Shown: in pieces, positions 1-37,662 of the stretch | Position numbering within the stretch: position 1 is the stretch's first letter | Layout of the letters: every line of letters begins with the position of its first letter | Source: Apostichopus japonicus | Lineage: Eukaryota > Echinodermata > Holothuroidea > Aspidochirotida > Stichopodidae | Length of the DNA: 64,000 nucleotides | Direction: 5' to 3' | NCBI RefSeq assembly: GCF_037975245.1 | Contig: NC_092562.1 | Coordinates: 28,719,554 to 28,783,553 of the forward strand | The notes under the pieces: model-generated | Database searches by the model: none | What the model was told of the DNA's origin: nothing | The model's input: only the letters and a program-made list of their open reading frames with translations | Position numbers and translations under genes: made by a program

Positions 1-985
1 TCCTACCTAATTAGGAAGCCAAGAGTTGATTTGAGACCCTATCCATGTGGCAATTATGGATGACCTCTGACCGATATCAAGCTTTCTTTTGAATCAGTGT
101 TCAGAGAATAATGAGGGAGACATGTGAGTGATGACGCACCCATTTCTTCTCCACATACCACTATTTAACATCCCCGTCCCGACGGACATATCTACCTCTG
201 CATCTGACCACTCTCTCAGATATTGAGGGAGGGGATGGGAGGACACTCCATTCATCATCACCGCTGTGTGGTCGTGACAAAGAAAGTAATGGAAAGAACA
301 GAACCGAATCACATTCACACTAAAAATATGAAATCTATTGACCACTCCACAACACTGCAAAGCAGCAAGTTTGGAAAGAGAAAGAGAATCTAGTTCCTGG
401 TTGGGTTATGAAACAGGAACTTGATGGTTCTTGAATAAACACTCTAACAGCTATATCAAACAGTCACCTTGTTAACATTATTGCCCAGCTCAGGATTATA
501 ACCAAGTCACACACAGTATTAATTATCAACAAAGCACAACGATTCACAACGGCTGCTGTGGTATCGATATGAGTTACGTAGTGCTTCCAGTTTATAGCTT
601 CCCAGTTTGCAAGTTCAAAGAGAGACAATCTGCTTTATCTAAATATTGCAAAAAGCCTCTGTGTTCTAGGTAAAAAATATGAAAGATAGAGTGCCTCGTG
701 TTTGAACCGTAAAACAGGTAGCCGCTGAAGAAACAAAACATCAAGCCCTCCAATCTTTAGCTTTGCAAACAGCTTTAAAGACTTCCTCAAATGTATTATA
801 TGACAAGCGTGCTGGGATTTTTGGCCATTTTCAAGCTAAAATAATTTTCAACTTACCTGGCAAGGGTTGCATTATTTGTCAATATTTTTCTTTTTAAAGT
901 TTACAACATAGATATTATTTTTATTATTTAATAACTTTACTTAAGCTTAGTTTAGTTAACTTGGTAGTTTAGTTAGCTACCAAGC
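1..985. other. no gene seen
   Basis: AT-rich sequence without a convincing ORF, repeat or RNA gene. The 88-codon minus-strand ORF at 94-360 has no recognisable family and no clear start or splice context. Confidence 0.5.
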
Positions 986-1342
986 CAGGGGGGGGGGGGT
1001 AGGAAGCTTCCAAAAAGTGGGGACACAACATCAGAGGGGCATTTTATCATTCCACAACCACCACTCGTTATACTATAAACCGATACACTCTGTATGCTAT
1101 ATACACACACAGGCCATATTACTTAAATATATATGATGTGCTAGTATGCTATCAATACTATTATGGTGCACGTGAATAATTAAAATAAAATATTAAAGTT
1201 AATTAAGGCTTCAGATATCCAAAAGACAGTTCTTCATCAAAGGGGCACATTTTATTTGCCAGTAGGGCACATTTGCTATTTTTGGGGAAAAAAAGTGGGG
1301 GGGGGGACATGCCCACAGTGCCCTCCGGCTCCTACCCCCCTG
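986..1342. mobile_element. hAT-like MITE, 357 bp, exact 8-bp TSD
   Basis: Terminal inverted repeats CAGGGGGG..TAGGA / TCCTACCCCCCTG, flanked on both sides by TACCAAGC (978-985 and 1343-1350). Length and 8-bp duplication fit the hAT superfamily. No coding capacity. Confidence 0.82.
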
Positions 1343-1375
1343 TACCAAGCTATGAGGCAGGATGGATTTGTTCAG

Positions 1376-1632
1376 TTTATGTATGTATGTATGTATGTAT
1401 ATGTGATCTTCCCGCAAGCAGGAACTCGCGAAAGAAGCCATGGAGGCTTATAGACTCGCAAGCTGACCGAAGCCAATCTCTCGGCACACATCCATTTAAC
1501 GTCCATGTCGGGAAGTTGTTATTGAATAACACCCTTGCCAGACGACACACATTGCTGTCGGCGGGGAATTGAACCGGGGATCTCATGACTGGGAGACGCC
1601 GGCGTTAACCACTAGGCTATACACTCCGCCTA
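1376..1632 (-). mobile_element. tRNA-derived SINE
   Basis: On the minus strand an A box TAGCCTAGTGG (1619-1609) and a B box GGTTCAATTCC (1575-1565) are spaced as in a tRNA promoter. About 160 bp of unrelated body follows, ending in a (TACA)n tail at about 1406-1377. The tRNA part does not fold as a full cloverleaf, so it is a SINE and not a tRNA gene. Confidence 0.75.
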
Positions 1633-2075
1633 TTTTCTGTTATTCTGTTACATATCCTACTTCAACCAAGCTGAGATATTATGATAGCCAATGTTCTATC
1701 TGGAATCTTACTAGTAAGTTTAACCTAAGATTCATTTAAGTAGCTAATTGCAATGATATTATCAATGTTTTGGGAGTTTGATTATGGGGCTTTATGAATA
1801 CTAGACCACACATGACAATGTATACTTTGGCGAGGCTAGTCAAGTTGCATATCGAAAGATCTCATAAATAAATCAATTTTGGAGAATGCTGACTGGCTTA
1901 TTAAGTTGTATATTTTAAGGCTACTATTATTGCTATTTAACATATTTAGGTATTCAAAATGAAATGACATTATTGGTGGGTCTGATAAAACACCTGGAAA
2001 CTGATGATCATGTGTCAAAGGTCGTCATACCAGTAATCCTTTTAACAGCTTATCAGTGTAAAATGCAGTCAGCCC

Positions 2076-2497
2076 CAGTGACGTCGCCAGACAGTTCAAT
2101 CTGGGGGGCACAGGGAGGGCACAATGTTTATTTGTGCATGCCATCCTGGGGGAGGGGTTTAAGTGGAGGGGTTGCTTCCCCCCCTTGAGAAATTTTTGAT
2201 TATGGGTCCTTGGATGCAATCTGGTGCTATATTTTGCAACTTGAAGTAACTTTATGATCAAGAATTTTTGGGCTAAGTCCGATATTTATGTTTTTAATTG
2301 AGGCGGATACAAAACATATAAAAAAAAGGAAATTAACCCTTATGCTTTGATGTTTTTAAATAAGAGTGTTGAAAATTGAAATTCATGCAGGGTAGTAGAG
2401 TCATTTTTTGAACACTACAAATTGCATCAAGGGGTGGGGGGGCACGATTTTCGTTTGGGGGCACATGCCCCCCAGGGCCTCCATGGCCACATCACTG
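2076..2497. mobile_element. hAT-like MITE, imperfect TSD
   Basis: Ends CAGTGACGTCGCCA and TGGCCACATCACTG are inverted repeats with two mismatches. Flanks GTCAGCCC and GTCAGAGC match at six of eight positions. The interior is rich in G runs (GGGGGGCACA..), as in the other elements here. Confidence 0.6.
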
Positions 2498-2536
2498 GTC
2501 AGAGCAACTTTATAGGATGTTTGCTGGATGTCCCTT

Positions 2537-3109
2537 GGACTACCAGGTCTGAATTTTTGATTGTCCGAATAGCAAATTTGGTTGTCCAAAATGTACAAGG
2601 TAGGAGAGATGTGCAGGTTTGGTGCATAGCACATGTGCAGGTTTGGTGCATAGCACATAGAATAGATGTGCAGGTTTGGTGCATAGCACATAGAATAGAT
2701 GTGCAGGTTTGGTGCATAGCACATATAATTAATGTGTAGGTTTGGTGCATAGCACATAGAATAGATGTGCAGGTTTGGTGCATAGCACATAGAATAGATG
2801 TGCAGGTTTGGTGCATAGCACATAGAATAGATGTGCAGGTTTGGTGCATAGAACATTAGTATTTGGCCAGTGAAATTTGGTTGGATCATCAGTCCTTCAA
2901 CAGTTTTTGTTTATATTTTATATATATATATATATCTACAAAGTGACAGCAAACATACCAATTTATCATTTTACGTATTTGGGGATATTTTAGTTACATA
3001 TTTGGGGATATTTTAGTTACAATGCAGTCAGAATCTGATGCAAACTTCTAGTCATCGACCTGACGACCATAAAAGCTGAGTTGGGTGTCCGAACAGTAAT
3101 GTGACTATC
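2537..3109. mobile_element. minisatellite-bearing element, copy 1
   Basis: Shares left flank (GATTGTCCGAATAGCAAATT), right part (TTTAGTTACAATGCAGTC) and an AGATGTG-CAGGTTTGGTG tandem unit with the larger copy at 12933-14765. The core array at about 2608-2852 has a unit near 33 bp, some 7-8 copies. The right part holds a further duplicated TTTGGGGATATTTTAGTTAC. The ends are too diverged to define a target site. Confidence 0.65.
2608..2852. repeat. 33-bp minisatellite
   Basis: About seven to eight copies of a unit containing GCAGGTTTGGTGCATAGCAC and AGAATAGAT. All three minus-strand frames remain open across it, so the long ORF there is a repeat artefact. Confidence 0.9.
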
Positions 3110-3221
3110 TCGTACAGTATTGGACTAAGGTTCAAAAGAAAAGTATAGCGTGGTGTCACTCATCTAAAGATGTACAAATAATGAATACAACGGTACTAGA
3201 AATGTTGACTGATCTTGCTTC

Positions 3222-4325
3222 TTTATTATGCCTGATGATTCTTTAATATTGAGACAAACATATACGTTATTGAAATTAAATGATGCATATTACACACTAG
3301 CTAACTTATGTGCAGCGTCTACTTATCTTTATATCTACTCCCATTAACCATTGAACTTGATGAAACACTGGTGCATCTTAACATTACATATACATGAAAT
3401 TCAATGCCTTGTGTGTGAACCTCAAGAAGAAAATTTTTCCAAAGACAATAGTTTACCTATCCCAGAATTTCTAGTGGTATCCGTTTGCCAAGTATTAAAA
3501 AAGTAAAGCTTTGCCTATCTTTGGCGGCTTGAGAGTAGTAGGCCATTTAGCTTTAAGAACCACAAATTATTCAACATGTAAAGATGGCGACCAATGTAGG
3601 AACTCAAGACGTTTTTTAATTTTACAATGAAACTATCGCAAGCTTAAAATTATCTTAAGCCTAATATAAAGTAGTACCCTATTTCATGAGTTATCATTTA
3701 GCAGCTAAATAAATGGATACGTCTGCACTAAACTATACAGAAGAAGATGCCATGAAATTCTGACTGCCAAACTAATAGCATTTCTTACTTCTAACCTTAA
3801 CTACCGTAGATTATAAAATATTGATTAGCCACCATATCATCAAAGACTAAATTGTCAGTATCAATCACTTAGTTTAAATACTCAAATCTTACACAGTAGG
3901 ATAAATCATCTGCTTAAAGATTCAATATCACAAAAAATCTGAGATTCTTGAAAATTTCTTCTTTCTTTAAAGAATTCTTATCTGTATAAAGAGAGTCAAT
4001 TTTTTTTTTAGAATTTCACTCACCAAAAACGGAAAAATGTACAAATGAAAAAAAAAAACAAACAGAACAGAAAATTGGCTTCCAATGGAAAATAATAAAG
4101 GACGACAGACATCACAACATGCACTAAAATACTGAGAGAGGGACTGCTACTTTCAGACTTAAAATAACTCATCCTCTTTACTAAGAATCATATTTAACAT
4201 GGTGCTGAACTCTGAGAATTACTAGTCTTTAATACAGCTCTGAAGAGAGATCGTTTCACTTGCTTATCATGGGAAATCCTATCTCTTTCCTAGGGGGGGG
4301 GGGGAGGGGGGGTTAGTTGAGGCAT
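3222..4325 (-). other. probable 3' UTR of BRG1/Brahma
   Basis: Downstream of the stop there is AT-rich, unrepetitive sequence after a short poly-G/C tract. An ATTAAA lies about 95 nt after the stop, and the first AATAAA on the minus strand is at 3227-3222, about 1.1 kb downstream. Either could end the transcript. No ORF of interest. Confidence 0.35.
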
Positions 4326-28648
<24,323 letters not shown>

Positions 28649-28696
28649 TGTTGGGCGAATGATTCTACAGTTATGTAGCACTCATTATTCCATAAT
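28649..28696 (-). other. SMARCA4: 5' UTR part of BRG1/Brahma exon 1
   Basis: A pyrimidine-rich acceptor (CCATTTCAG) ends at 28697, 48 nt upstream of the chosen ATG. An upstream noncoding exon is therefore expected. A candidate donor TTAA|GTAAGG lies at about 29757 on the minus strand, with a pyrimidine- and A-rich stretch upstream to about 29900. The short leader includes an out-of-frame ATG followed at once by TAA. Transcript evidence would be needed for the first exon. Confidence 0.5.
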
Positions 28697-30207
28697 CTGA
28701 AATGGAAAACCAAAAGAGTTCAACAAAATAGCTCCATTACAGTTAAGATATTTTGACAATGCAATCTGAAACTATAGATAGCTGCTAACTAGTGACAAAC
28801 GCCACTTTCTTGTGATTGAAATGATGTGGTAAAATCAAACTTCCAGTCAAACTTTTCGTGAATGATTTTCTCGCAAAAATGATAAAATATGGAACCCAAA
28901 TAACAAGTCGGTAAGAAAATTAAATCAATAAAGCAAACACTTTACCAATACCAAAAGGACATGCTATTTTTCTATGTGCACATTTGGTCTAACTAAGGTT
29001 TTGCACAAACTGCCGATGCAAGAGAAATTACAACCATGTCTTTAGGCTACTGATAATCTAGGCTGGACTTTCCTCTTCCAAAAAGATAAAATTTTCAGTT
29101 CCAAAATATAATGCTTGCTTGGAAAAAGGAAAACCTAATTTGATATCCTAGATATTTTCAATCCTAGACAATTTCAATATTGTGTGGCTTCTGTCTCGGC
29201 GTTTAGTATGCCTAGCCTACACTGGTTCCTAATCAACAAATGTTTGGTGTTGATAAAAAAAAATTATCTCTTTTGTCGTCTGTGTGCAATTCCAAACAAT
29301 AAAGTTATGTTGAAATTCCAATGATCCACAAAGAGCTTCATAAATAGCATTGAGTCCCAACACTTGTGGGCGATCTATGTTTCGCTATATTCATCCCACT
29401 AGGCCTACTGCATGCCAAACAACTTAGACAATTAGAAACTTAGAGTTAGGCTAGGCCTAGACCAAGTGTTCTTCAACGCTTTCCAAACAACGCAATATGG
29501 AAAACATTTCAATAACAGTGTGAATATTTAATTAAGGCCGAAACGAATTTCTAAGGCTTTCTGACGTTAGAAAGTTTGAGATTTGGAACGGTAAAATAGC
29601 CAAAAGGCTAGGCTACATTCAGTTAACATTTACGTGTAACGCTCGCTTTGTTTTAGGCCAAAGGCAAGATGACTCTTTGTTTCCCACAATCGAGACTGAA
29701 ATTGAAAATAAAAGCCTTCTTTTCTGACAAATAATATACGAAACGAATAATTGACCTTACTTAAGAAATTTATTCTAAAAAACCAACCTCTTAACACAAA
29801 GATCAACTATGGATCATCTCTGCTATAGAAAGACTCGCACAACTTGTTTTTGGTTTCTTTTTCCGTAAAAGCGGTGGTGTACTAACGTTCCTTACCGTAT
29901 ATTCACAACGTACTATAGACCAGCCGTACATAAACTGTGTTTCACGACATGTCTGTATATTGGCACACTCACTGCGTGTGCATTATATATGCAGTGGCCA
30001 TATATGCAGTACACGTTTTACACAATGCCCCCTGTTCAAGATGTGAAGACATGCAAGGCAAGTTGTACACGTGAATCTAACGTCGGTTTGAGCTTTTACG
30101 TGCTTCTCCATTGCAACGCGGTTAACTTCATTCAAAATGACCGGCCAGTCATTTGCGAAATTCTTTAGCAGATGAGATGATTCTCGTAGGTCTGATTCAG
30201 TTGAAGT

Positions 30208-31093
30208 CAGTGGCGGCGGAACCGGGGGGTCTTGGGGGGGGCTCAGCCCCCCCAATGAAAAAGTTGAGGGGGCAAATGCATGATAAGCCCCCCCAATATG
30301 TACCGGTAAGCGCAACACAACTTCGTCTTAGGACAATGACTTGCCTCATTTCAGCCAGTTCTCCAACATCCCCTTACTCAGTGGCGGAACGTCCATACAG
30401 TCAGGGGGGCAGATGCCCCCCCCCCCTGACGGACTCAAATGGACTGCTGGCGCCCTTTTCAGCTTTTCACTACTTTTTACTTATTCGCGATTATTGACTA
30501 TTTTATTGCGCTCTCATCTACCTATTGACATTTGTCATATTCTGTTGGTGTAATTTTCCGACAAAATGGCGACGACACCTATTTATTCTCCGTTTATCTG
30601 CAAATTAGCAAGGCCCGGAAAGGGTCATTTCCTGCAATCTATAGAGTATCTTTACTCAAAAATTTTCTGTACGCTCCGCGCCAACCTAGAGTGGCGCTCC
30701 GCTTAGATAGTGTCGAAAGCGCCCTACAGACCATTCTTGCCCCCCCCCCCTGACCAATACCCCTAGCTCCGCAACTGCCCTTACTACACTCAAAACGTCT
30801 TTGCGAGTACACTACGAGTAATAGCTACTCTCTTTAAACACCATCGAATATACAAATTACAATGTTTTTACAGACTTTCTCGTTCAATCTAAGAAATTGC
30901 AGGCTTGAGACCCATATTTTAGGGCTAGGTATTCGCAGCATAAAACACTCGGGAAGTGCCGTTTCCGGCCATCTGGGGGTTTGAAAAAACCCAAAATTTT
31001 CTTATACGCTCCGCGCCAACCGATGGTGGCGCTCCGCTTAGATAGTCTCCACAAATTAGCCCCCCCAATAATTTTTCCGTTCCGCCGCGCCTG
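30208..31093. mobile_element. hAT-like element with exact TSD, host of a nested copy
   Basis: TIRs CAGTGGCGGCGGAACCGG and CCGTTCCGCCGCGCCTG. Target duplication GTTGAAGT at 30200-30207 and 31094-31101. It is interrupted by the element at 30379-30777. Without the insertion it is about 480 bp. Same family, opposite orientation, as 39617-41379. Confidence 0.88.
30379..30777. mobile_element. hAT-like MITE nested in 30208-31093
   Basis: Ends CAGTGGCGGAACGTCC and AGCTCCGCAACTG. Exact target duplication CCCTTACT (30371-30378 and 30778-30785). About 400 bp; the same family occurs at 46283-46690. Confidence 0.9.
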
Positions 31094-31101
31094 GTTGAAG
31101 T

Positions 31102-33474
31102 AGATGGCAGATAAGTTTAAGAGGTTATTGAAGTCAATCAGCTTTTACAGTATGTGTTAATTTATATAATGCATACTTCAGTAGCGTGCGCAAGGCACTG
31201 GGGGAGGGAATGTGACAATACGAATAAGGTTTAGTCAGACGGCGGATGATTACTTTCAAAACACAAAAATATGATTAGCACCTGCAACCATGCGTTATAA
31301 ACATAATTTAAAGTCAAATTTGCCTCAGAAGTGCACCATTTGGCTGAACTTCGCACTCCTCTATCGGGAAAGTGTCCCCCCCCCCCACCATCCACAGAAA
31401 TTTTCGGGGAACGAACTTGGGACGGGAAAACATCAGTGATATGCCGGCTACCGTTGTTTTCATAGCACGGTACGTGTGATCGGCATCTCAGAAGGTTTTC
31501 CCTATATATGAACAACTTAACTTTGACTCAATAATTGACCGTAATTCTAGTAAAAGTTCCGTGCCGTCATGTAGCATTGGAGTATATATCATCTATAAGA
31601 AAACTTACACCTTCTCAAATCTGGGTCGTTGACATAGGCTATAGGCCTACAAGAGACTGCGTAACCCTGGCCACCGTACGTGTAATATTACCGTATGTGT
31701 TTATATTTGATATCGTTAATATATAAAGAGCTGTATCCACTGCGAGTATGGGAACACAGCCTCCTCCCCTATACTCCGGCGCACTTTAAAGTCCAATGGC
31801 TTTCATTTTATATCACACGCTCACAAAATCGTTTACATAAGTGTAATTAAAATGATCGGAAATGATTTTGCATCCAAGCCCCCTCAACGGAAACGAAATT
31901 TTCTCAAAGGGAAGGATCCCCTTCCCTAGTCCCCATGCAGAGACCCCAAAACGGAAGTCAGCAAAATTGTGTGCACCCCCCCCCCCCCGCCCACCCATCT
32001 ACACACATGCACACACCGAAAATTCGAACTGATAACAGAGGGTAGAGTCGTTATCATTGTTGCAATGAAAAGTCCAGTATCAATTGATTAGACGTTATTT
32101 AGACTTAAATTCCAGGATTCTTAAAGTGGGGACAAAACATAATTGGCCTTGCCGTCTCACCGACGGTGACTACGGAAGGATTGTATGCAGGCAGACCAAG
32201 ATTAAGCTCTGCGAAGGCTTGAAAGTAAAAATTACTCGGCACTGTCTAAACGAAGTGTTACCATGGGTTGGTGCGTACCGCGCGCACGGATTTTTTTACT
32301 AGAATATAGCTCCTATAGATTGCCGGAAATGACAGAGTTCCCATGCCATGCAAAGTTGCAGATAAAGATATAGGCCTAGCCTGTATGGATAATTAAAAAT
32401 TATAAATAGAAATATATGGTTACTCTGTATCACTGGAACCATCCAATAAATTATGTAAGTTATTGGAATGCAGGAGTAATATATACGATCCACTTTTTAT
32501 AGTTAAAAGAAGCAAGGAAAAAAGTATACCGTATAATCCAGTTTACACACTCTGTGGAATTTTTCGTAGGCCCAATTTGTTCAGTCGTAGGCACAGTGCC
32601 TACTGTCTAAAGTGTAATCCGGGTCTGTTGCCAGGGCGGCAGTCAAACTCCGGCCCCTGCTGCCAGTGCGAGGTAAGTTCAAGTCGACGTCCAAAGCAAG
32701 CCGAGACCGAATCAAATCCGAATCCCGAACACCTGGAGTCCAGTACGAGCCCATGCAATAGGCCTATATGAAATATATTCACTCTATCTGGATTCCATGC
32801 ACCCTACCTGAATATTCTACCCCTCTCCCCCAACCGGTCATACGTCCCACCCACACCTAGCTATCAACACCATAACAGTTTTTGTTAACTCGTTCTATTC
32901 TAAACAAATGTGTTGTAGAGGCTACAGTTACCCAGAGTAGGGTGGACTTTTTCATGTTTTACGAACCTTATGTTGACAGTCCTTTTGAAACCAAATCAAT
33001 CTAAATCGGGATCCGCCGACTTCCATCTATGCTAACTAAAACCTTTTTTTATTTTTTTTTTATTTGACTAGGCTACCTTGACATGTAAATAAAGTACCCA
33101 CAATAAAAGCAGAAGCCAGTGTTTATGTTTTTGATCCGGTCTGTTCACACAATGCTGTTAGTGTTGACCTTGTATCCTACTGTCTAGTCTGTATACGATA
33201 TTACGATCGAAGTCGTTAGTACGGACAGTGCTGTACAGTCTAGAACACTACTTTTATCCGAGTACTATGAAATTTACAAAAGCCTTATGCACATTACTGC
33301 TCCCATTAGTACGGGCATTAAAAGCAAATGTTATAACGGACTTTTTGATCAAGATAATTCAGAATGTCTAGACATATATGTATATTCAAACATTTATGAT
33401 AATTGGAATAATATACGCATAGCGTATACCACAATAGGCATTCATCTTCGTTCAACATGTATACGTAGGCCTAC
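31102..33474. other. no gene seen, TE debris
   Basis: Short C/G runs near 31375, 31740 and 31975 and a degenerate copy of the shared element core near 32255-32335 (minus orientation). No supported ORF; the 102-codon plus-strand ORF at 32463-32771 resembles nothing known to me. Confidence 0.5.
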
Positions 33475-33847
33475 GTGTATGGCAAGCCATATGGGACAAA
33501 CAGCGCATAATATATCCTCGTATTAATACGAATATATACGCGTATCTACGAAGACCTAGAGAGGACATGGTAAAAAAAAATATTTATTACGTACGTACGT
33601 AATATTTATTACGTACGTACGTGATAATTTTACGTTCTATACCGAAGATAGTAAGAAGTGGCAGTACGCGGTACGTATATACTGTAACACATTTGTCTAC
33701 ATGCAAGAAGTCAGAAGTCAAGCTTATGCAGCCTATAGACTAGTTAACTCAAAAATGCCGGAGACAGACAATTACGGTACGTTCGTTCGACTAACAGTAA
33801 CACCACAGGTATGCCTGTACTTAAGCCGCCACAATTTTGTGCTGGAA

Positions 33848-34782
33848 CTCATTCCCGGATGCGAAATTATTTTTCCCACTTCGACGCGGCCACATGGGCG
33901 TGGCTTATGAATACGTCAGAGGCCGGCAAGTTTGTGACTTCGACTTCGAGCTCTTACGTATATAGCTCTTTAATTATATACTCAGCTAATATACTCAGGC
34001 CCAATATACTCAGGCCTAAGACATGACTTCATGAGATCCATGATGATGTGCGACTGCTTCTCCCAGTCAATCGGGTCTTCTTGGAGCTCTTGAGGTAAAT
34101 TCCATCACAAAATCAAACTGTGTTTGTTTATTAGATGTGTTATGAACCTCCCGTGTCAGGAAAAGTTTGGAAAAGAACCTCCCGTGACAGCAGGGTCTGG
34201 AAAAGTTATAAATGAACCTCCCGTGGTATTGATTATTACACTTCATATTACACCAGGTAGGCCCACTGACCTTTCAATGCTAAAAAGCTACAAAGATACA
34301 TGTATTGTATTGTGCCCCATATTGTTTTATCCATCATTCTAAATTATTTGTTCATTTATAAATGAACCCCCTTTTAAACTGCAGTAAGGAGCCTACGTGC
34401 TTTCATCATTAGTTTACGTACGCTACTGGGTATTGTTACGGACTTGAAATATTCTACCCATTTTATTAAACAGTTGTCACTTGCGTCTGTATTAACTATA
34501 ACCAGGGAGCTGTTACTGTTAGAGTAGCAGCTCCCTGCTATAACTATGACTAAATAGCAATGTCCCTCTGTACTATACTATTTATTATACTGGTACGTGT
34601 ACTAGAATCCCTGACATGTAACTTAATTGAGAACTTTCAGCACACAAACAAACACCCGAGAGATATCACTGCATAGTCTGTGACGTGGACCAATAAGCCG
34701 TAACAACGACCGATAGTCCACGCCCATTATGCTAATATGGCCGCGTCGAAGTGGGAAAAATAATTTCGCTTCCCGGATCATT
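33848..34782. repeat. inner inverted repeat pair
   Basis: GCGAAATTATTTTTCCCACT plus TCGACGCGGCCA at about 33858-33892 returns in inverted form at about 34740-34775. This gives arms of roughly 45 bp around 0.9 kb. It may be a separate small element inserted within the foldback. Confidence 0.6.
34503..34537. repeat. CAGGGAGCTGTTACT hairpin
   Basis: A 15-bp stem (CAGGGAGCTGTTACT with AGTAGCAGCTCCCTG, one G-T wobble) and a GTTAG loop. Same stem sequence as at 62563. Confidence 0.75.
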
Positions 34783-37059
34783 AGTCCTAGGCTCAATTAA
34801 TGCATAAATAGGTCTGGCGTATGTTAGACCTAGGCCTCACGTTAAGCTTGTGTTCATTGAATCTCACGTGGATAGGTCATGGGCTAGGCCAGTGATAAGG
34901 CCTGTGTAGTGTCTATTGCCGCTGTCAATCCAAGATGATGTTACGGCAACTCCCTGGTAGATCACTTAAACTCCCCAGCCTATGCACATATAGCCAGGGT
35001 AATACTAATAGATGGGCGAAGGTATTTGTTAGAACAACTCCCTGATTGAACTCACATTTTATAGGCTAGGTGAGGGTAGGACAGGACTACCCTACACTAC
35101 AGATAATTGTTTGAGGTTTATTTTTAGCCTTGAAATTGATTTTAAAAGTATAAACGTGGAATTGTATGTTGATAATCATATTGCGTAGCCCTCCTGCATC
35201 AACAGCTAGCCCATTTATTATAATAACTACCACGTCAAATTCAATTCAATTAAGGTTAGTTGCTAATCTCAAATCACTACATTGTATCAGCTAGTATTAG
35301 TATAAGGTTAGCCTACTTTACACACAAACCTAACCTAACAGGTTACTAAATGTCAAAGGAGCCTAGGGTTAAAAACCACATAAAATGCCCTGTGGAAAAC
35401 AATCCCAAACAGAAATAAGACTGACCAACTCAGAGAATTATTCCAAGATTAAATTAGGGTAAGGGTTAGGTTTTCAAAAAGCATGGCACAAACTATTAGA
35501 CTGAAGAAAGCGATTTATCTTCTTTTCATTCTAGTTCGTTAACACACCATTTAATACTTTAATTGTTTCATTCCTTTCCTAGATTGGTACAAACTGGAAG
35601 AGGTGAAAATGAGAAATTGAGAGAGGCTACCAAGTAACACAGCTTTGCAATAGTAGAAGGATGTCTGTAGCTTGGATGATGCACATCAAGAATGTGATTG
35701 TCGCTGTTTTTATGAGAAACAATTTGATGTTTTGCATTTCAATTCATCTCTCTGTCCACAATTGATCATACCTGTTGGGACAACTTCAATGAAACTTGCA
35801 TAGAGGTGGCCTGTGATGAAAAGACTTGTGGAAGTGCTCAGGAATTTTATGTCAAAGGTCATTTAGGGGTCGGTTTAGTTAATTGTTTGGAAACGCTTCT
35901 TCCTGAGTCCACGGACGGACATGTGGATGTATGCAAAACGTGATCATAATTATAGTCATTTGGGCTCGGAGTATCAGAAATTTCATGTTCAAGGACACTT
36001 TGGTTTATACTTTAACTACTTAACTGTTAGCTCAAAATCTTTTCAAATTAATCTTCCTTGTGATTATAATAAGCTTAACTTACCACTTTCTATTGGAGTT
36101 AAAATAATTTGCACAAGTATGTGAGGTCCAAGGATGAGCTTATTACTAAAACATTTATGGTATCGTTGGAAGCCTAATTATTGTCTTGCAGATGTTCGGT
36201 TTGTCTGTGCAAAGTGGTAAAATATAATTGTAATTAAATTAAAAATATGAATTAATTACCAATAAGTAAATAATTAAATTAAACAAATCAATTTGGTATT
36301 AGGTCATCCCTATCATTAACAATGTGAACAAAGATCTTCTAAGACCTTCCTATCTAGTTTAATGGTAGTCAGTATATGCCCCAAATTATAGCACGCTATA
36401 ATGGCTAGAAGTTTTCAAAAAGTACCTTCCAATTGTTCTCAGACATTTTTAAGGACACACAAGATGACTGAATGGGAAAATGTCCTCAAAGGTTGTAATA
36501 AAAACAGTAGAATTCTGACCAAAGGTGACCACATTTGAATATCTAGCATATTTGGGACTAATACAGCATACCTTTAAAGAAAAGAAGCTACTGACACAGG
36601 GCTGAATTTTGTCGTAACAAAGGTTATTGGGAGAGAGGCTTTGATCAAGTATTTCAAGAGACAGGTATAGGGTCCATTTCTTGTTCTGTACTGAAAACTG
36701 TTTAAGTGATTTCCAAGTTGAATCCTTGTGCAAAAGTGCTGATCAAGGTCTTGGTATCCCTGTTACATTTCACAGTTGATGTCGAGCAATCAGAGCTTCA
36801 GCATGTGACGATGGTTATGCTGTAAATATGTCCTCAAAATTTTGATTTCAGTATTGCATTTCTTATATTAATTCATTGTATTAATATTTGAGGAATTAAT
36901 TAAACTAAATTGCAAAAGTTCACTTAGTACTCAAAATTCAAAAGTAATGGAGATGCAAATAAAGTTAGCTCTCAGTAACATTGATGATGTTGTTTTATAA
37001 TTTATGTTCTGCTTTTTCTCAATTTGAATGCATTGCAACTTAAATGGAGAATAAGGTGG

Positions 37060-37430
37060 CATATTAACAAGGAAAGGGGTGATTTAACCAGGAATGAGGT
37101 GGAAAATCAGTTTAATATTAACCAGGATAATGGTGACATCAACCAGGAAATGTTGTTTAATTTAACCAGAAAGGGGTGGAACATTCTGTGATATTAACCA
37201 GGATAGTATTAGCATCAACCAGGAAATGTTGGTTAATATCACAAGGAATGAGGTGAATACCCATTGATATTAACCAGGACAGTGTCAAAATTTCACTACG
37301 AAATTTAACCATGCTTTCCTGGTTATATCTACCAGGATTTTGTTAAAATCTCATTAACCAGGCAACTTGGTGAAAACAACCAGGATATATAGGGTAGCAT
37401 ATAAACTGGTGAAATTTCACCAGGTTGTTT
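37060..37430. repeat. degenerate TTAACCAGGA repeat
   Basis: Roughly a dozen scattered TTAACCAGGA or TCAACCAGGA motifs at 20-40 bp spacing (AACCAGGAAATGTTG, AACCAGGATAATGGTG). No gene. Confidence 0.6.
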
Positions 37431-37464
37431 TTGGAGTGTAGGCCTATACGTAGGCCTTCATTCG

Positions 37465-37662
37465 TTATAATTATCAAATACGTACGTGATAATCACTACA
37501 TAAGTACGTAGTAATTATTACGTACGTACGTAATAAGACTACGTACGTACGTAGTAATTATCACGTACGTACGTGATATTATTACGTACGTACGTAGTAT
37601 TATCACGTACGTACGTGATAATTATTACGTACGTACGTAGTATTATTACGTACGTACGTAAT
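37465..37662. repeat. array of ACGTACGTACGT palindromes
   Basis: About seven or eight units of around 24 bp. Each is a perfect palindrome such as TTATTACGTACGTACGTAA, forming part of the right arm of the foldback. Confidence 0.88.

Noticed and set aside
2401..2889. 162-codon repetitive ORF
   Set aside because: Same cause: a 33-bp tandem unit open in all minus-strand frames.
30341..30753. Short ORFs ending in APRQPRVALRLDS-like peptides (also near 39568 and 57333)
   Set aside because: They recur because the underlying transposon core recurs; the peptide follows the DNA repeat and appears in different frames and strands.
32463..32771. 102-codon plus-strand ORF
   Set aside because: No recognisable domain, low-complexity composition, in TE-rich DNA.
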